This document shows, one piece after another, positions 1 through 8,639 of a stretch of DNA of 64,000 nucleotides. The stretch comes from Streptomyces sp. A 4/2 (GTDB lineage Bacteria > Actinomycetota > Actinomycetes > Streptomycetales > Streptomycetaceae): NCBI RefSeq assembly GCF_940670765.1, contig NZ_CALNVW010000007.1, positions 62,001 through 126,000 on the forward strand. The letters are read 5' to 3'. The notes below the pieces were generated by a model, which was given only the letters and a program-made list of their open reading frames with translations, had not been told where the DNA came from and did no database searches. Position 1 is the first letter of the stretch. Each line of letters begins with the position of its first letter. A program made the translations under genes and the position numbers.

Positions 1-49
1 TGGGGACCTGGCTGGCGGTGCCGAGCACCACCAGCTCCCGTACGGACAA
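1..49 (-). CDS. rnz: Ribonuclease Z, N-terminal fragment (cut by window edge)
   Basis: Only the first 16 codons are inside the window. Read on minus from a TTG at 49 they give (M)SVRELVVLGTASQVP, which I recognise as the amino terminus of actinobacterial RNase Z, the metallo-beta-lactamase-fold endonuclease that trims tRNA 3' ends. The start lies five bases after the stop codon of the HIT gene, so the two are probably cotranscribed. The metal-binding motifs lie outside the window, so the call rests on the N-terminal strand alone. Confidence 0.8.
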   Translation of the reverse strand, partial: MSVRELVVLGTASQVP

Positions 50-54
50 CGGGA

Positions 55-414
55 CTACCCGGGCGGCCAGTTGAGCCCGCGACCGCCCAGCACGTGGGCG
101 TGCGCGTGGAAGACGGTCTGGCCCGCGCCGGAGCCGGTGTTGAAGACGATGCGGTAGCCGGTCGAGTCGACCTTGTCCTCGGCGGCGACCTCCGCGGCCT
201 CGCGCAGCACGTCAGCGGCGATCTGCGGTTCGGCCGCGGCGAGGGTGGCGGCGTCCGGGTAGTGCACCTTGGGGATCACCAGGACGTGCGTGGGCGCCTG
301 CGGGTTTATGTCGCGGAAGGCGACGGTGGTGTCGGTCTCACGGACGACCGTCGCCGGGATGTCTCCCGAGACGATCTTGCAGAACAGGCAGTCGGTCTGC
401 GGTTCTCCCGCCAT
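55..414 (-). CDS. HIT family nucleotide hydrolase/transferase (histidine triad)
   Basis: A 119-residue protein of the usual HIT size. It begins with a CLFCKIVSGDIPA segment typical of HINT-type proteins and ends with the catalytic triad HAHAHV followed by LGGR. HIT proteins hydrolyse nucleoside phosphoramidates and adenylates; the physiological substrate here is unknown. I chose the ATG at 414 because GAGGAG lies six bases upstream; an upstream in-frame ATG at 453 lacks a convincing site. The two N-terminal cysteines (CxxC) match the zinc-site pattern of some HINT relatives. It sits between the tricorn-like protease gene and rnz, all on the same strand. Confidence 0.93.
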   Translation of the reverse strand: MAGEPQTDCLFCKIVSGDIPATVVRETDTTVAFRDINPQAPTHVLVIPKVHYPDAATLAAAEPQIAADVLREAAEVAAEDKVDSTGYRIVFNTGSGAGQTVFHAHAHVLGGRGLNWPPG

Positions 415-507
415 GCGGGGCTCCTCGGTCGGTGGTGATCGGTACGCGGCCATGGTAGACCGACCGCCGCACGGGGGCCGGGGCCCGGGGCCCGGGGTAA
501 CCCTTGG

Positions 508-560
508 CCCGCCCCGGGCCCCGGTCCCAGCCCGCCCCGGGCCCCGGGCCCCGGTCTCAG
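508..560. repeat. G/C-only imperfect duplication after the tricorn gene
   Basis: Two adjacent copies of a cccgccccgggccccggt-type unit (508-530 and 531-560, the second with an extra cgggcccc) run into the 3' end of the protease gene. A related ggggcccgggg stretch lies at 480-497. The 142-base gap upstream of the HIT gene is otherwise featureless. It may fold strongly in RNA, but no ordinary terminator is obvious. Confidence 0.5.
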
Positions 561-3500
561 CCTGCGGCCCCCGGCCGTTCCGGCGCCGACTTCGCCGGAT
601 TCTCCTCCAGCGCGGCGAGCGCGATCCGGATCGCCTCGTCCAGTTGGGTGTCCCGTCCCGCCGCGTGGTCCTGCGGCGCCTGGACCACTTCGACGTCCGG
701 GTCGACGCCGTAGTTCTCCACGCCCCAGCCGTAACCCTCCAGCCAGAAGGCGAACTTGGGCTGGGTCACCAGCGTGCCGTCGACGAGCCGGTAGCGGCTG
801 TCGATCCCGACGACCCCGCCCCAGGTCCTGGTCCCGACCACGGGTCCGATCCCCAGGGCCTTGATCGCGGCGTTGACGATGTCCCCGTCCGAGCCGGAGA
901 ACTCGTTGGCGACGGCCACCACCGGGCCGCGCGGTGCGTCCTGCGGGTAGCTCACCGGTGTCATCCCGCGCGGCAGGGCCCAGCCCACGATCCGGCGGGC
1001 CAGCTTCTCCACGACCAGCTGGGAGGTGTGGCCGCCGCGGTTCTCCCGCACGTCCACCACCAGGCCCTCCCTGGCCACCTCCACCCGCAGGTCGCGGTGG
1101 AGCTGTGCCCAGCCGGGGCCCTGCATGTCGGGGACGTGGACATAACCGAGGCGCCCGCCGGATCGTTCATGGACGTACGCCCGCCGGCCGGTCACCCAGT
1201 CGTGGTACCGCAGGGCTTCCTCGTCACCGGTGGGGACGACCACGACATGGCGCGGGTCGCCGCCGCCGGCGGGCCCGACGGTGAGTTCGACGGGCCTGCC
1301 CGCCGCGCCGGTGAGCAGCGGGGCCGGTCCGGTGAGCGGGTCCACCCGGTGGCCGTCGACGGCCAGGACCGTGTCGCCCGCGCGCACCGCGACGCCGGGC
1401 GCGAAGAGCGGGGAACTCGCCGCCGGATCGGAGGTCTCCGAGGAGAGGATCCGGTCGATGCGCCAACTTCCCTCGTCCGTCCGGGAGATGTCGGCGCCCA
1501 GCAGTCCCTGCCGGGTCGCGTCGTCGTGCCAGCCGCCGGGCGGTGTCACATAGGCGTGCGAGGTGCCGAGTTCGCCCTGCACCTCCCACAGCAGGTCGAC
1601 CAGGTCGTCGTGGGTGGCGACGCGGGCGAGCAGGGGGCGGTAGCGGTCCAGGACGCCGTCCCAGTCGACCCCCGACATGTCGGCCCGCCAGAAGTTGTCC
1701 CGCATGATGCGGCCGGCCTCGTCGTACATCTGCCGCCACTCGGCGGCCGGGTCGAGCATCCGGCGGATCCGGGACAGGTCGACGGAGATGTTGCTGTCGC
1801 TGTCCTCGTCGGCGTCGGGCTTGGCCACCCGGCTGTCGGACGGGACCACACGCAGCTTGCCGTCCATGTGCAGGACGAGCCGCTTGCCGTCGCCGCTGAC
1901 CTCGAAGTGGTCGACGTCCGGGGCGATTTCCTCGATGCGCAGCCGTTCCAGGTCGTACCGCTCCAGGACGTTGTGCGGCCAGGGGGCGTCGAGGGTCGCC
2001 CTGGAGGTGCCGAGCACGCCGCGCACCGGGTGGCGCAGCCAGAGCAGCCCGTCCCTGGCCGCGCGCAGCGTGGAGTAGCTCGCGGCCTCGACGGGCAGCG
2101 GCACGATGCGGTCGGCGAGTCCTTCGAGGTCGATCCGGGTGACGGGCAGCGCGGTCGCGGTGTCGTGCTCGTCGCCGTCCTTGTCCTTCTCGGTGGGGCG
2201 GCCGTGGCGCTGCGGCCCGAACGGAGAGGGGGTGGTGGCGGCGAGCGTGAGCAGGTGCGGACGACAGGCGCCGACGAACGCGAGGTCGAAGACGTGCTCG
2301 TCGTAGACCGGGTCGAAGGCCCGCTCGGAGAGGAAGGCGAGGTGCTTGCCGTCGGGGGTGAACGCCGGCTGGAAGTCCCGGAAGCGCAGGGGGGTCGCCT
2401 CGGCCACGGTGAGATCCGCGAGGTTCGCGAGCTTGAGCTGGCGCAGCTGCTCCGGGCCGGGGTGCGACCAGGCCAGCCAGGCCGAGTCGGGCGAGAAGAC
2501 CAGGCCGGAGGCGTCGCCGTCCGTGCTGCGGTCCACTTCGCGCACCTCGCCGGTGTCGCGCTCGACGACCAGTACCCGCCCGTCGTGCGCGGCGACGGCG
2601 AACCGGCTGCCGTCGGGGGCCGCCGCGAGTCCGAGCACCCGGCCGATCCGGCCCTGGGCGAGGCGGCGCGGGGCGGCGCCCGGTACGGCGCCGGTGGCGG
2701 GGGCGCACTCCAGGGCGTCGTCGCCCTCGGCGTCGGTCACCCAGACGACGTGCTCGGCGCCCTCGGCGCGGAAGGTGCGGGGCAGCCTGGCCCGTACGCC
2801 GGGTTCGGTGGCGAGTGCGCGGGCCGGGCCCTCCCGGTGGGTGACCCAGTGCACGGCGCCGCGCGACTCGACGGCGCTGCCGCGGCCGGTGCGGTCCGGG
2901 GACGCGGTGTGCAGATGGTGTCCGGCGCGTACCGGATGGGGCTGGAGGTCGGCGCGCTGACCGCCGAGGCGGACCTCGACGCGGCGCGGTTCGGCGCCTT
3001 CGAGGTCGTCGACGATCCACAGTTCGCCCGCAGACGCGTAGACGACGCGGGCACCGTCGGTGGCTGCGTGGCGGGCGTAGAAGCCGTCGATGCCGGTGTG
3101 CCTGCGCAGGTCCGAGCCGTCCGGGAGCGAGGAGTAGAGCGCGCCGACGCCTTCGTGGTCGGAGAGGAAGGCGATGCGGTCGCCCACCCGGAGCGGGCAC
3201 TCGATGTTCCCGTCGAGGTCCTCGTGGACGCGTACGAAGTCGCCCCCGGTCTCGCCGGTCCACAGCTTGCCCGCGGTGCCTCCCCGGTACCGCTTCCACC
3301 TGGCCGCCTCGCGCCCCATGGTCGCGGAGAGCAGCAGCACCTGCTCGCCGGGACCGTACGCGAGGGAGCCGACCGGACCGTACGGCAGGGTCCGCGCCGG
3401 TCCCCCGTCGACCGGAACGGCCCGTGCCCAGGTGCGGCGCAGCGAGGCCTGGCCGTGCGTGCTGATGGCCAGCACCTCGCCGTCCGGGGTCCAGCCGCGT

Positions 3501-3775
3501 ACGGAGGTCCGGGCGTCGCCCCAGTAGGTGAGCCGCTTCGACGGGCCGCCGTCCACCGGCGCGAGGTGCACTTCCGGCGCCCCGTCCCGGGTGGACGTCC
3601 AGGCGACCCACGCCCCGTCGGGGGATATGCGGGGATGGTTGACGGGCCGGTTGTCGGCACTGACCCGCCAGGCACGGCCCCCGTCGAGCGGGGCCACCCA
3701 GACGTCGTCCTCTGCGGTGAATGCGATCAAGTCGCCCTGGACATGCGGAAACCGAAGGTAGGAAGGGTGCGTCAC
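557..3775 (-). CDS. Tricorn protease homologue (S41 family, six-bladed propeller, PDZ)
   Basis: 1072 residues, the full length of archaeal tricorn (about 1070). The first two thirds are beta-propeller repeats (WxSxxDGAPEVHL-type strands), followed by a core with an internal PDZ-like segment around 800-860 and an S41-type peptidase domain. The catalytic Ser-His pair is visible as TSHAY with Ser739-His740. The nucleophile region NEFSGSDGD starts at residue 957, and the downstream glutamate is Glu1020 in VENYGVDPD. These are close to Ser745/His746, Ser965 and Glu1023 of Thermoplasma tricorn. Family knowledge: a cytosolic peptidase trimming proteasome-sized peptides to short products. GTG start at 3775; the ATPase gene ends five bases upstream, suggesting cotranscription. 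No signal peptide. Confidence 0.95.
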   Translation of the reverse strand: MTHPSYLRFPHVQGDLIAFTAEDDVWVAPLDGGRAWRVSADNRPVNHPRISPDGAWVAWTSTRDGAPEVHLAPVDGGPSKRLTYWGDARTSVRGWTPDGEVLAISTHGQASLRRTWARAVPVDGGPARTLPYGPVGSLAYGPGEQVLLLSATMGREAARWKRYRGGTAGKLWTGETGGDFVRVHEDLDGNIECPLRVGDRIAFLSDHEGVGALYSSLPDGSDLRRHTGIDGFYARHAATDGARVVYASAGELWIVDDLEGAEPRRVEVRLGGQRADLQPHPVRAGHHLHTASPDRTGRGSAVESRGAVHWVTHREGPARALATEPGVRARLPRTFRAEGAEHVVWVTDAEGDDALECAPATGAVPGAAPRRLAQGRIGRVLGLAAAPDGSRFAVAAHDGRVLVVERDTGEVREVDRSTDGDASGLVFSPDSAWLAWSHPGPEQLRQLKLANLADLTVAEATPLRFRDFQPAFTPDGKHLAFLSERAFDPVYDEHVFDLAFVGACRPHLLTLAATTPSPFGPQRHGRPTEKDKDGDEHDTATALPVTRIDLEGLADRIVPLPVEAASYSTLRAARDGLLWLRHPVRGVLGTSRATLDAPWPHNVLERYDLERLRIEEIAPDVDHFEVSGDGKRLVLHMDGKLRVVPSDSRVAKPDADEDSDSNISVDLSRIRRMLDPAAEWRQMYDEAGRIMRDNFWRADMSGVDWDGVLDRYRPLLARVATHDDLVDLLWEVQGELGTSHAYVTPPGGWHDDATRQGLLGADISRTDEGSWRIDRILSSETSDPAASSPLFAPGVAVRAGDTVLAVDGHRVDPLTGPAPLLTGAAGRPVELTVGPAGGGDPRHVVVVPTGDEEALRYHDWVTGRRAYVHERSGGRLGYVHVPDMQGPGWAQLHRDLRVEVAREGLVVDVRENRGGHTSQLVVEKLARRIVGWALPRGMTPVSYPQDAPRGPVVAVANEFSGSDGDIVNAAIKALGIGPVVGTRTWGGVVGIDSRYRLVDGTLVTQPKFAFWLEGYGWGVENYGVDPDVEVVQAPQDHAAGRDTQLDEAIRIALAALEENPAKSAPERPGAAG

Positions 3776-3780
3776 GTGTG

Positions 3781-4728
3781 TCAGCTTAGGCTGGAGATTC
3801 CCTGGGCGTCTCCTAAGCCTGCGAGCCTCAGTTGTCCGTACTCGCGGTGGGCGAGCGGCAGTCGGTACGTCCCGTTGCCCTGGGGAAGCACCACGGACGA
3901 GCGCACCAGTGCGCCGAGTGCGGCCCCGCCGGGAAAGACCGTACGGACCTGCTCCTCGGTGAACTCACCGGTGAACGCGGACAGTCCGGCCCACAGCAGC
4001 CGTTCCGCCCTGGAGCACAGGTCGTGGCTCCACTCGACGGCGCGCAGCAGGCTGCGGTGCCTGACGGGTTCCCTGGGGCCGTCGGTGAGGACGGTGAGGC
4101 GCCCGCCGGGGGCGGAGAGCGTGCCGTACAGCTGCTGTGCGGGGATCAGCCGCAGTGTGCGGGCGGCGAGCAGGGTGGACAGCGGATCGCCGTCGAGCCG
4201 GCACGCCAGCAACCGGGACCAGTAGTCGGGCAGTTCCACGTCGTGCGCCGCGGCGCTCTCCTGGAGCAGTTCGGCGGTCCGCTCGGGGGGCAACGGGCTT
4301 ACGGCCGTCAGCTGTTCGCCCGGTACGTCGAGCGGCTTGCGGCTGGTGGCCAGTATCTGGAGCTCGGGACAGGTGTCGTACAGCCTGCCCACCAGGTAGG
4401 CGCAGCCGGTGAGTACGTGTTCGCAGGTGTCCAGGACGAGCAACCCCTGGCTGCGGGTGAGCAGTTCGAGCACCGCGTGCACCGGGTCGGCGCCCGGTTC
4501 GGGCGAGGCGTGCAGGGCGTCGGCGACTGCGTACGGGACGAGCGCCGCGTCCCGGCATGCGGAGAGGTCGACGCGGTGGACGGGCAGGCCGACGGCGTCG
4601 GTGACACGGTCGGCCAGATAGGTCTTGCCGACGCCACCGGGACCGGTGAGGGTGACGATCCGGGTGGCGGCAAGGCGGTCGGCGAGGGCGCCGACCTCTG
4701 GTTCGGAGAGATCGGAGAGAACGGCCAT
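3781..4728 (-). CDS. Small NB-ARC/AfsR-like ATPase without recognisable output domain
   Basis: About 315 residues from the ATG at 4728, chosen for AGGGTG upstream; an in-frame GTG at 4788 is possible. Walker A is GPGGVGKT near residue 30 and Walker B is LLVLDTCEHV. The later AVEWSHDLCSRAERLL segment matches the winged-helix part of LuxR- and AfsR-family NTPase modules. Full-length relatives carry a DNA-binding or TPR domain; here the protein stops shortly after the winged helix, so it looks like a stand-alone STAND-type NTPase. Its stop is five bases from the tricorn start, implying a joint transcript. Upstream on minus, three TAGGT motifs lie between about 4787 and 4827; their role is unknown. 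Function not assignable. Confidence 0.75.
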   Translation of the reverse strand: MAVLSDLSEPEVGALADRLAATRIVTLTGPGGVGKTYLADRVTDAVGLPVHRVDLSACRDAALVPYAVADALHASPEPGADPVHAVLELLTRSQGLLVLDTCEHVLTGCAYLVGRLYDTCPELQILATSRKPLDVPGEQLTAVSPLPPERTAELLQESAAAHDVELPDYWSRLLACRLDGDPLSTLLAARTLRLIPAQQLYGTLSAPGGRLTVLTDGPREPVRHRSLLRAVEWSHDLCSRAERLLWAGLSAFTGEFTEEQVRTVFPGGAALGALVRSSVVLPQGNGTYRLPLAHREYGQLRLAGLGDAQGISSLS

Positions 4729-4900
4729 GGGTACACCCTGGCCGGAACGAGGCGGTTGTGCGCGGGTGCGGGCCGAAGATCCGTACACCTATCTCTGCTG
4801 ATGGGGATACCTAGGCGGCTACCTAAAACCGGTCGTCGCACTGCCGTCTGCCGCAGGTCCGGATCAAGCCGGGCGGGCTGTCAGGGGCCGTCGGTGGCGG

Positions 4901-5461
4901 CTACTTGCCGGGGTACTGCGTGACGGTGGCCGTGACGGTGACGGTCACCGTCGGCCGGACGCCACCGCTGTTGTCGCTGGTGCCGCCGCTGTTGCTGCCG
5001 CCACTGTTGTTGCCGTTGTTGCTGCCGCCGTTGTTGTTGCCTGGCGGGGCTGCGGCGCAGTTGCCGAGCAGCGTGGCCCGGAAGGCGAGCTGCCCGCCGA
5101 CCGTGCTGGTCAGATCTCCGCGCACGCACCGCCCGTCGACGGTCTTGGTCACCTTGCCCTTGATGGTGATGTCCTTGCGGTCCTTGGTCCTGCCCTGGCA
5201 GTCGACCCGCGCCACGTCGCGCACGGACGCGGACGGAGTGGGGGACTTGCCGTCGCCGACATCCGCGGTGCAGGTCAGCCAGTCGACGCGGACCCCGTGG
5301 CCCTCCAGGGCGCTGGTGCCGGTGCGGTCGGTGGTGTACGCGATGGACGCGGTGTTCACCCCGTCGACGGGATCGCAGGCCGCGATGCCCGCAACTGCCG
5401 CTGCGGTGGCGCCGATTGCCGCGAGGAGTGACCGGTAGCGTACGAGTCTCGATGCCCCCAT
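4901..5461 (-). CDS. Putative lipoprotein with Asn/Gly/Ser-rich tail
   Basis: 186 residues from the ATG at 5461, or 196 from a GTG at 5491. An Arg-containing N-terminus and an alanine-rich hydrophobic stretch end in GIAAC, a credible lipobox giving a lipidated cysteine, so it should be anchored outside the membrane. The middle region (about 40-130) carries four further cysteines that could form disulphides. Residues of about 135-165 are almost only Asn, Gly and Ser, followed by a TVTVTVTATVT strand. I recognise no enzymatic domain. The low-complexity part may act as a wall-spanning linker. Separated from rsmE by a hairpin terminator. Confidence 0.75.
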   Translation of the reverse strand: MGASRLVRYRSLLAAIGATAAAVAGIAACDPVDGVNTASIAYTTDRTGTSALEGHGVRVDWLTCTADVGDGKSPTPSASVRDVARVDCQGRTKDRKDITIKGKVTKTVDGRCVRGDLTSTVGGQLAFRATLLGNCAAAPPGNNNGGSNNGNNSGGSNSGGTSDNSGGVRPTVTVTVTATVTQYPGK

Positions 5462-5529
5462 ATGCGGCAGGGTCCCACCGGGGCGGCCCACTGTGTAGCC
5501 CTATTGCGGTCACTTCACCCTTGTGGGCG

Positions 5530-5557
5530 CACGACCGGGCCTCTGCACCCGGTCGTG
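5530..5557 (-). terminator. Hairpin terminator after rsmE
   Basis: Perfect 10-bp inverted repeat cacgaccggg / cccggtcgtg with an eight-base loop, just past the rsmE stop on minus. There is no U-run, as is common in Streptomyces. Confidence 0.65.
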
Positions 5558-5573
5558 ATCCAAACGAAAGGCC

Positions 5574-6332
5574 CTAACTCCAGCGACCCGTACGCGCCAG
5601 CAGCAGGGCCGCTGCCACCGTTCCCGCCGTCGACGTCCGCAGCACGCTCCGGCCCAGCCGGTACACGCCCGCACCGGCGGCGGTGAACGCCGCCAGCTCC
5701 TCCGGCGACACGCCCCCCTCGGGCCCGACGACCAGCACGATCTCCCCCTCCGCGGGCAGCTCCGCCGACGCCAGCGCCTCGCTGCCGTACTCCTGGTCCT
5801 CGTGCAGCACCGCGGCGAAGTCGGCCTCGGCGAGAAGCGCGGCGACCTGCTTGGTGCTCAGGGCGTCCGCGACCTCGGGGAAGCGGGTCCGGCGGGACTG
5901 CTTGCCCGACTCGCGGGCCGTACTGCGCCACTTGGCAAGGGACTTGGCGCCCCGTTCGCCGCGCCACTGGGTGATGCAGCGCGACGCCTGCCACGGCACG
6001 ATCGCGTCGACGCCGGTCTCCGTCATCGTCTCGACGGCGACCTCCCCGCGGTCGCCCTTGGGCAGTGCCTGGACGACGGTGATCCGGGGCGCCGGCGGCG
6101 GCTCCTCGGTCCAGGAGTCCACCTGGAGCACCAACTGGTCCTTGCCCTCGGCGGCCAGGACCACGCACCGGGCCCAGTGGCCCGCGCCGTCGGTCAGTAC
6201 GACGTCCTCCCCCGCCCGCAGCCGCTTCACGGACACCGCGTGCCGGCCCTCGGGCCCGTCCAGGACGAACCGGCCGCCGGGGTCGGTCTCGAATGTGCGG
6301 GCTCCGTCGACGACGAACACGGGCGCGGTCAT
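5574..6332 (-). CDS. rsmE: 16S rRNA m3U1498 methyltransferase RsmE
   Basis: 252 residues, the normal RsmE length. An N-terminal PUA-like part (residues 1-75) precedes a SPOUT methyltransferase domain. Signatures seen are QALPKGDRGE followed by ETMTETGVD, then VVGPEGGVSPEEL and LGRSVLRTSTAG, which build the knotted SAM site. The enzyme methylates N3 of U1498 in the 30S decoding region. The ATG at 6332 overlaps the stop of the preceding nitronate monooxygenase gene by four bases (ATGA), indicating translational coupling. The longer open frame extending to 6917 is an overlap artefact inside that neighbour. Confidence 0.95.
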   Translation of the reverse strand: MTAPVFVVDGARTFETDPGGRFVLDGPEGRHAVSVKRLRAGEDVVLTDGAGHWARCVVLAAEGKDQLVLQVDSWTEEPPPAPRITVVQALPKGDRGEVAVETMTETGVDAIVPWQASRCITQWRGERGAKSLAKWRSTARESGKQSRRTRFPEVADALSTKQVAALLAEADFAAVLHEDQEYGSEALASAELPAEGEIVLVVGPEGGVSPEELAAFTAAGAGVYRLGRSVLRTSTAGTVAAALLLARTGRWS

Positions 6333-7402
6333 GACGTGCTCCCGGGAGCCGATGCGGTGCGTGCCGCGTCCAGTTCGGCGATCAGTACCTCGACGAGCTG
6401 GCCCGCGGGCAGCTCGCGCGCGAGGCGGTGGCCCTGCCCGGCCCACAGCGCCATGCCCTGCGCGTCGCCCACTGCGGCGGCGGCCTTGCGCAGCCCGGCG
6501 GTGAGGCGGTGCACCTGGGGGTAGGCGGCGGGCGCGTACGGGCCGTGCTCGCGCATGAAGCGGTTGACGAGGCCGCGCGCCGGGCGGCCGGAGAACGCCC
6601 GGGTGAGTTCCGTGCGGACGAAGAGCGGGTTGGTCAGTGCCTGTTTGTGCAGGACGTTCGCCCCGGACTCGGGGCACACCAGGAAGGCCGTGCCGAGCTG
6701 GGCGGCGTCCGCGCCCGCCGCGATCACCGCGGCGATCTGCGAGCCGCGCATGAGTCCACCCGTGGCGACGACCGGCAGCTGGACGGTCTCGCGTACCTGG
6801 GTGATGAGCGACAGCAGGCCGATCCCGGTGCCGTCCGTCTGCGGGTCGTCGCGGTGGGTGCTCTGGTGGCCGCCCGCCTCGATGCCCTGCACACAGACCG
6901 CGTCGGCGCCGCACCACTGGGCGGTCTGGGCCTCCTCGGCCGTGGTGACGGTGACGACCGTGAAGGTGCCCGCCCGGTCGAAGGCGTCCAGCACGTCACG
7001 GGAGGGGCAGCCGAAGGTGAACGAGACGACCGGGACCGGGTCGTCGACGAGGATCGCGAGCTTGGCCTCGTACCCGTCGTCCGCACTGCCCTGGACGTCG
7101 CCGAGCGGCGTCTCGTACCAGGTGGACTCGCCCACGAGCTGATGGCTGTAGACCTCGACGGCGGCCGGGTCGGCGTTCTCCGGCTGCGGCATGAAGAGGT
7201 TCACGCCGAACGGCAGGGAGGTCAGCCCCCGCAGCTGCTTGATCTCCTCGTACATGCCGTCCGCGGTCTTGTACCCGGCGGCGAGGAAACCGAGACCGCC
7301 GGCCTCGGATACGGCGGCGGCGAGCTGCGGGCCTGAAGCACCGCCCGCCATGGGGGCCTGCACGATCGGATATCGGCAGAGATCGGCGAGTACGGAGGAC
7401 AT
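6329..7402 (-). CDS. Nitronate monooxygenase (FMN-dependent, NPD/2-nitropropane dioxygenase-like)
   Basis: 357 residues with the TIM-barrel pattern of the family: PIVQAPMAGGASGPQLAAAVSEAGGLGFL at the N-terminus, QGIEAGGHQSTHRDD in the middle, VATGG at the phosphate site and GADAAQLGTAFL near the FMN phosphate. The histidine in GGHQS corresponds to the catalytic base of class I enzymes. It oxidises alkyl nitronates, a detoxification role. The gene precedes rsmE with a 4-bp overlap; this pairing is conserved in streptomycetes as I remember, but the chemistry linking the two is not apparent. ATG start at 7402 (GTCCTCATG context). Confidence 0.92.
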   Translation of the reverse strand: MSSVLADLCRYPIVQAPMAGGASGPQLAAAVSEAGGLGFLAAGYKTADGMYEEIKQLRGLTSLPFGVNLFMPQPENADPAAVEVYSHQLVGESTWYETPLGDVQGSADDGYEAKLAILVDDPVPVVSFTFGCPSRDVLDAFDRAGTFTVVTVTTAEEAQTAQWCGADAVCVQGIEAGGHQSTHRDDPQTDGTGIGLLSLITQVRETVQLPVVATGGLMRGSQIAAVIAAGADAAQLGTAFLVCPESGANVLHKQALTNPLFVRTELTRAFSGRPARGLVNRFMREHGPYAPAAYPQVHRLTAGLRKAAAAVGDAQGMALWAGQGHRLARELPAGQLVEVLIAELDAARTASAPGSTS

Positions 7403-7505
7403 GACCGCATGGTGTCACGTCCTCCGTACGGCGCCGAAATCACGCGCGGCCCGGATTCTCCCGGGGCAACTCCCGGAATCCCCGGCCACAAGGACAGCCC
7501 GACGG

Positions 7506-8639
7506 CTACCGCCCGTTGAACGCGTCCTTCAGCCGCGAGAACAGCCCCTGCTGACCCGGCTGGAACTGGCCGGTGGGCCGTTCCTCGCCGCGCAGCTTCG
7601 CGAATTCGCGCAGCAGCCGCTCCTGCTCCGCGTCGAGTTTCGACGGGGTCAGCACCTCGACGTGCACGATCAGGTCGCCGCGACCACCGCCCCGCAGATG
7701 CGTGATGCCGCGCTGGTGCATCGGGATCGACTGGCCGGACTGCGTGCCCGGCCGGATGTCGACCTCCTCCAGCGCGTCCAGCGTCTCCAGCGGCACCTTC
7801 GTGCCGAGCGCGGCTGCCGTCATGGGGACGGTCACCGTGCAGTGCAGATCGTCGCCGCGCCGCTGGAAGACCGCGTGCGGCAGCTCGTGGATCTCGACGT
7901 ACAGGTCACCGGCGGGGCCGCCGCCGGGGCCGACCTCGCCCTCGCCCGCGAGCTGGATCCGGGTGCCGTTGTCGACACCGGCCGGGATCTTGACGGTGAG
8001 CGTGCGGCGGGAGCGGATGCGCCCGTCGCCCGCGCACTCGGGGCACGGGGTCGGCACGACCGTACCGAAGCCCTGACACTGCGGGCAGGGCCGCGAGGTC
8101 ATGACCTGGCCCAGGAAGGACCGGGTGACCTGCGAGACCTCACCGCGTCCGCGGCACATGTCACAGGTCTGGGCCGAGGTGCCGGGGGCCGCGCCCTCGC
8201 CGCTGCACGTCGTACAGACGACGGCGGTGTCGACCTGGATGTCCTTCGTCGTACCGAAGGCCGACTCGTTGAGGTCGATCTCCAGCCGGATCATCGCGTC
8301 CTGGCCGCGCCGCGTACGCGACCTCGGCCCGCGCTGGGACGCCGTACCGAAGAAGGCGTCCATGATGTCCGAGAAGTTGCCGAAGCCGCCCTGGCCGAAG
8401 CCGCCGGCTCCGCCGCCCGCCTGCGAGAGCGGGTCGCCGCCGAGGTCGTAGACCTGCTTCTTCTGCGGGTCCGACAACACCTCGTAGGCGGCGTTGATCT
8501 CCTTGAAGCGTTCCTGCGTCTTGGGATCGGGATTGACATCCGGGTGGAGCTCACGCGCCAGCCTGCGGAATGCCTTCTTGATCTCGTCCTGGGAAGCGTC
8601 GCGGCGCACGCCGAGAATGGCGTAGTAGTCCGTGGCCAC
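7506..8639 (-). CDS. dnaJ: DnaJ co-chaperone (DnaJ2, HrcA-regulated)
   Basis: 377 residues. The N-terminal J-domain has the HPD motif (LHPDVNPD), then a G/F-rich linker, four CxxCxGxG-type zinc repeats (CTTCSGEG, CDMCRGRG, CPQCQGFG, CPECAGDG) and the C-terminal substrate-binding domain. It stimulates DnaK ATPase and binds unfolded proteins in the cytosol. The GTG start at 8639 directly follows the hrcA stop codon with no spacer, so translation is coupled. Streptomycetes carry a second dnaJ in the dnaK operon; this copy, linked to hrcA, is the one under CIRCE control. Confidence 0.96.
   Translation of the reverse strand: MATDYYAILGVRRDASQDEIKKAFRRLARELHPDVNPDPKTQERFKEINAAYEVLSDPQKKQVYDLGGDPLSQAGGGAGGFGQGGFGNFSDIMDAFFGTASQRGPRSRTRRGQDAMIRLEIDLNESAFGTTKDIQVDTAVVCTTCSGEGAAPGTSAQTCDMCRGRGEVSQVTRSFLGQVMTSRPCPQCQGFGTVVPTPCPECAGDGRIRSRRTLTVKIPAGVDNGTRIQLAGEGEVGPGGGPAGDLYVEIHELPHAVFQRRGDDLHCTVTVPMTAAALGTKVPLETLDALEEVDIRPGTQSGQSIPMHQRGITHLRGGGRGDLIVHVEVLTPSKLDAEQERLLREFAKLRGEERPTGQFQPGQQGLFSRLKDAFNGR

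Noticed and set aside
269..4225. A 1318-codon plus-strand open frame covering the tricorn gene
   Set aside because: It is the high-GC antisense shadow of the protease gene: Arg/Gly/Val/Asp-rich, no domains, no ribosome site.
5574..6917. RsmE extended N-terminally to 447 residues
   Set aside because: The extra part overlaps the nitronate monooxygenase gene in another frame and is Arg/Pro/Gly shadow sequence.
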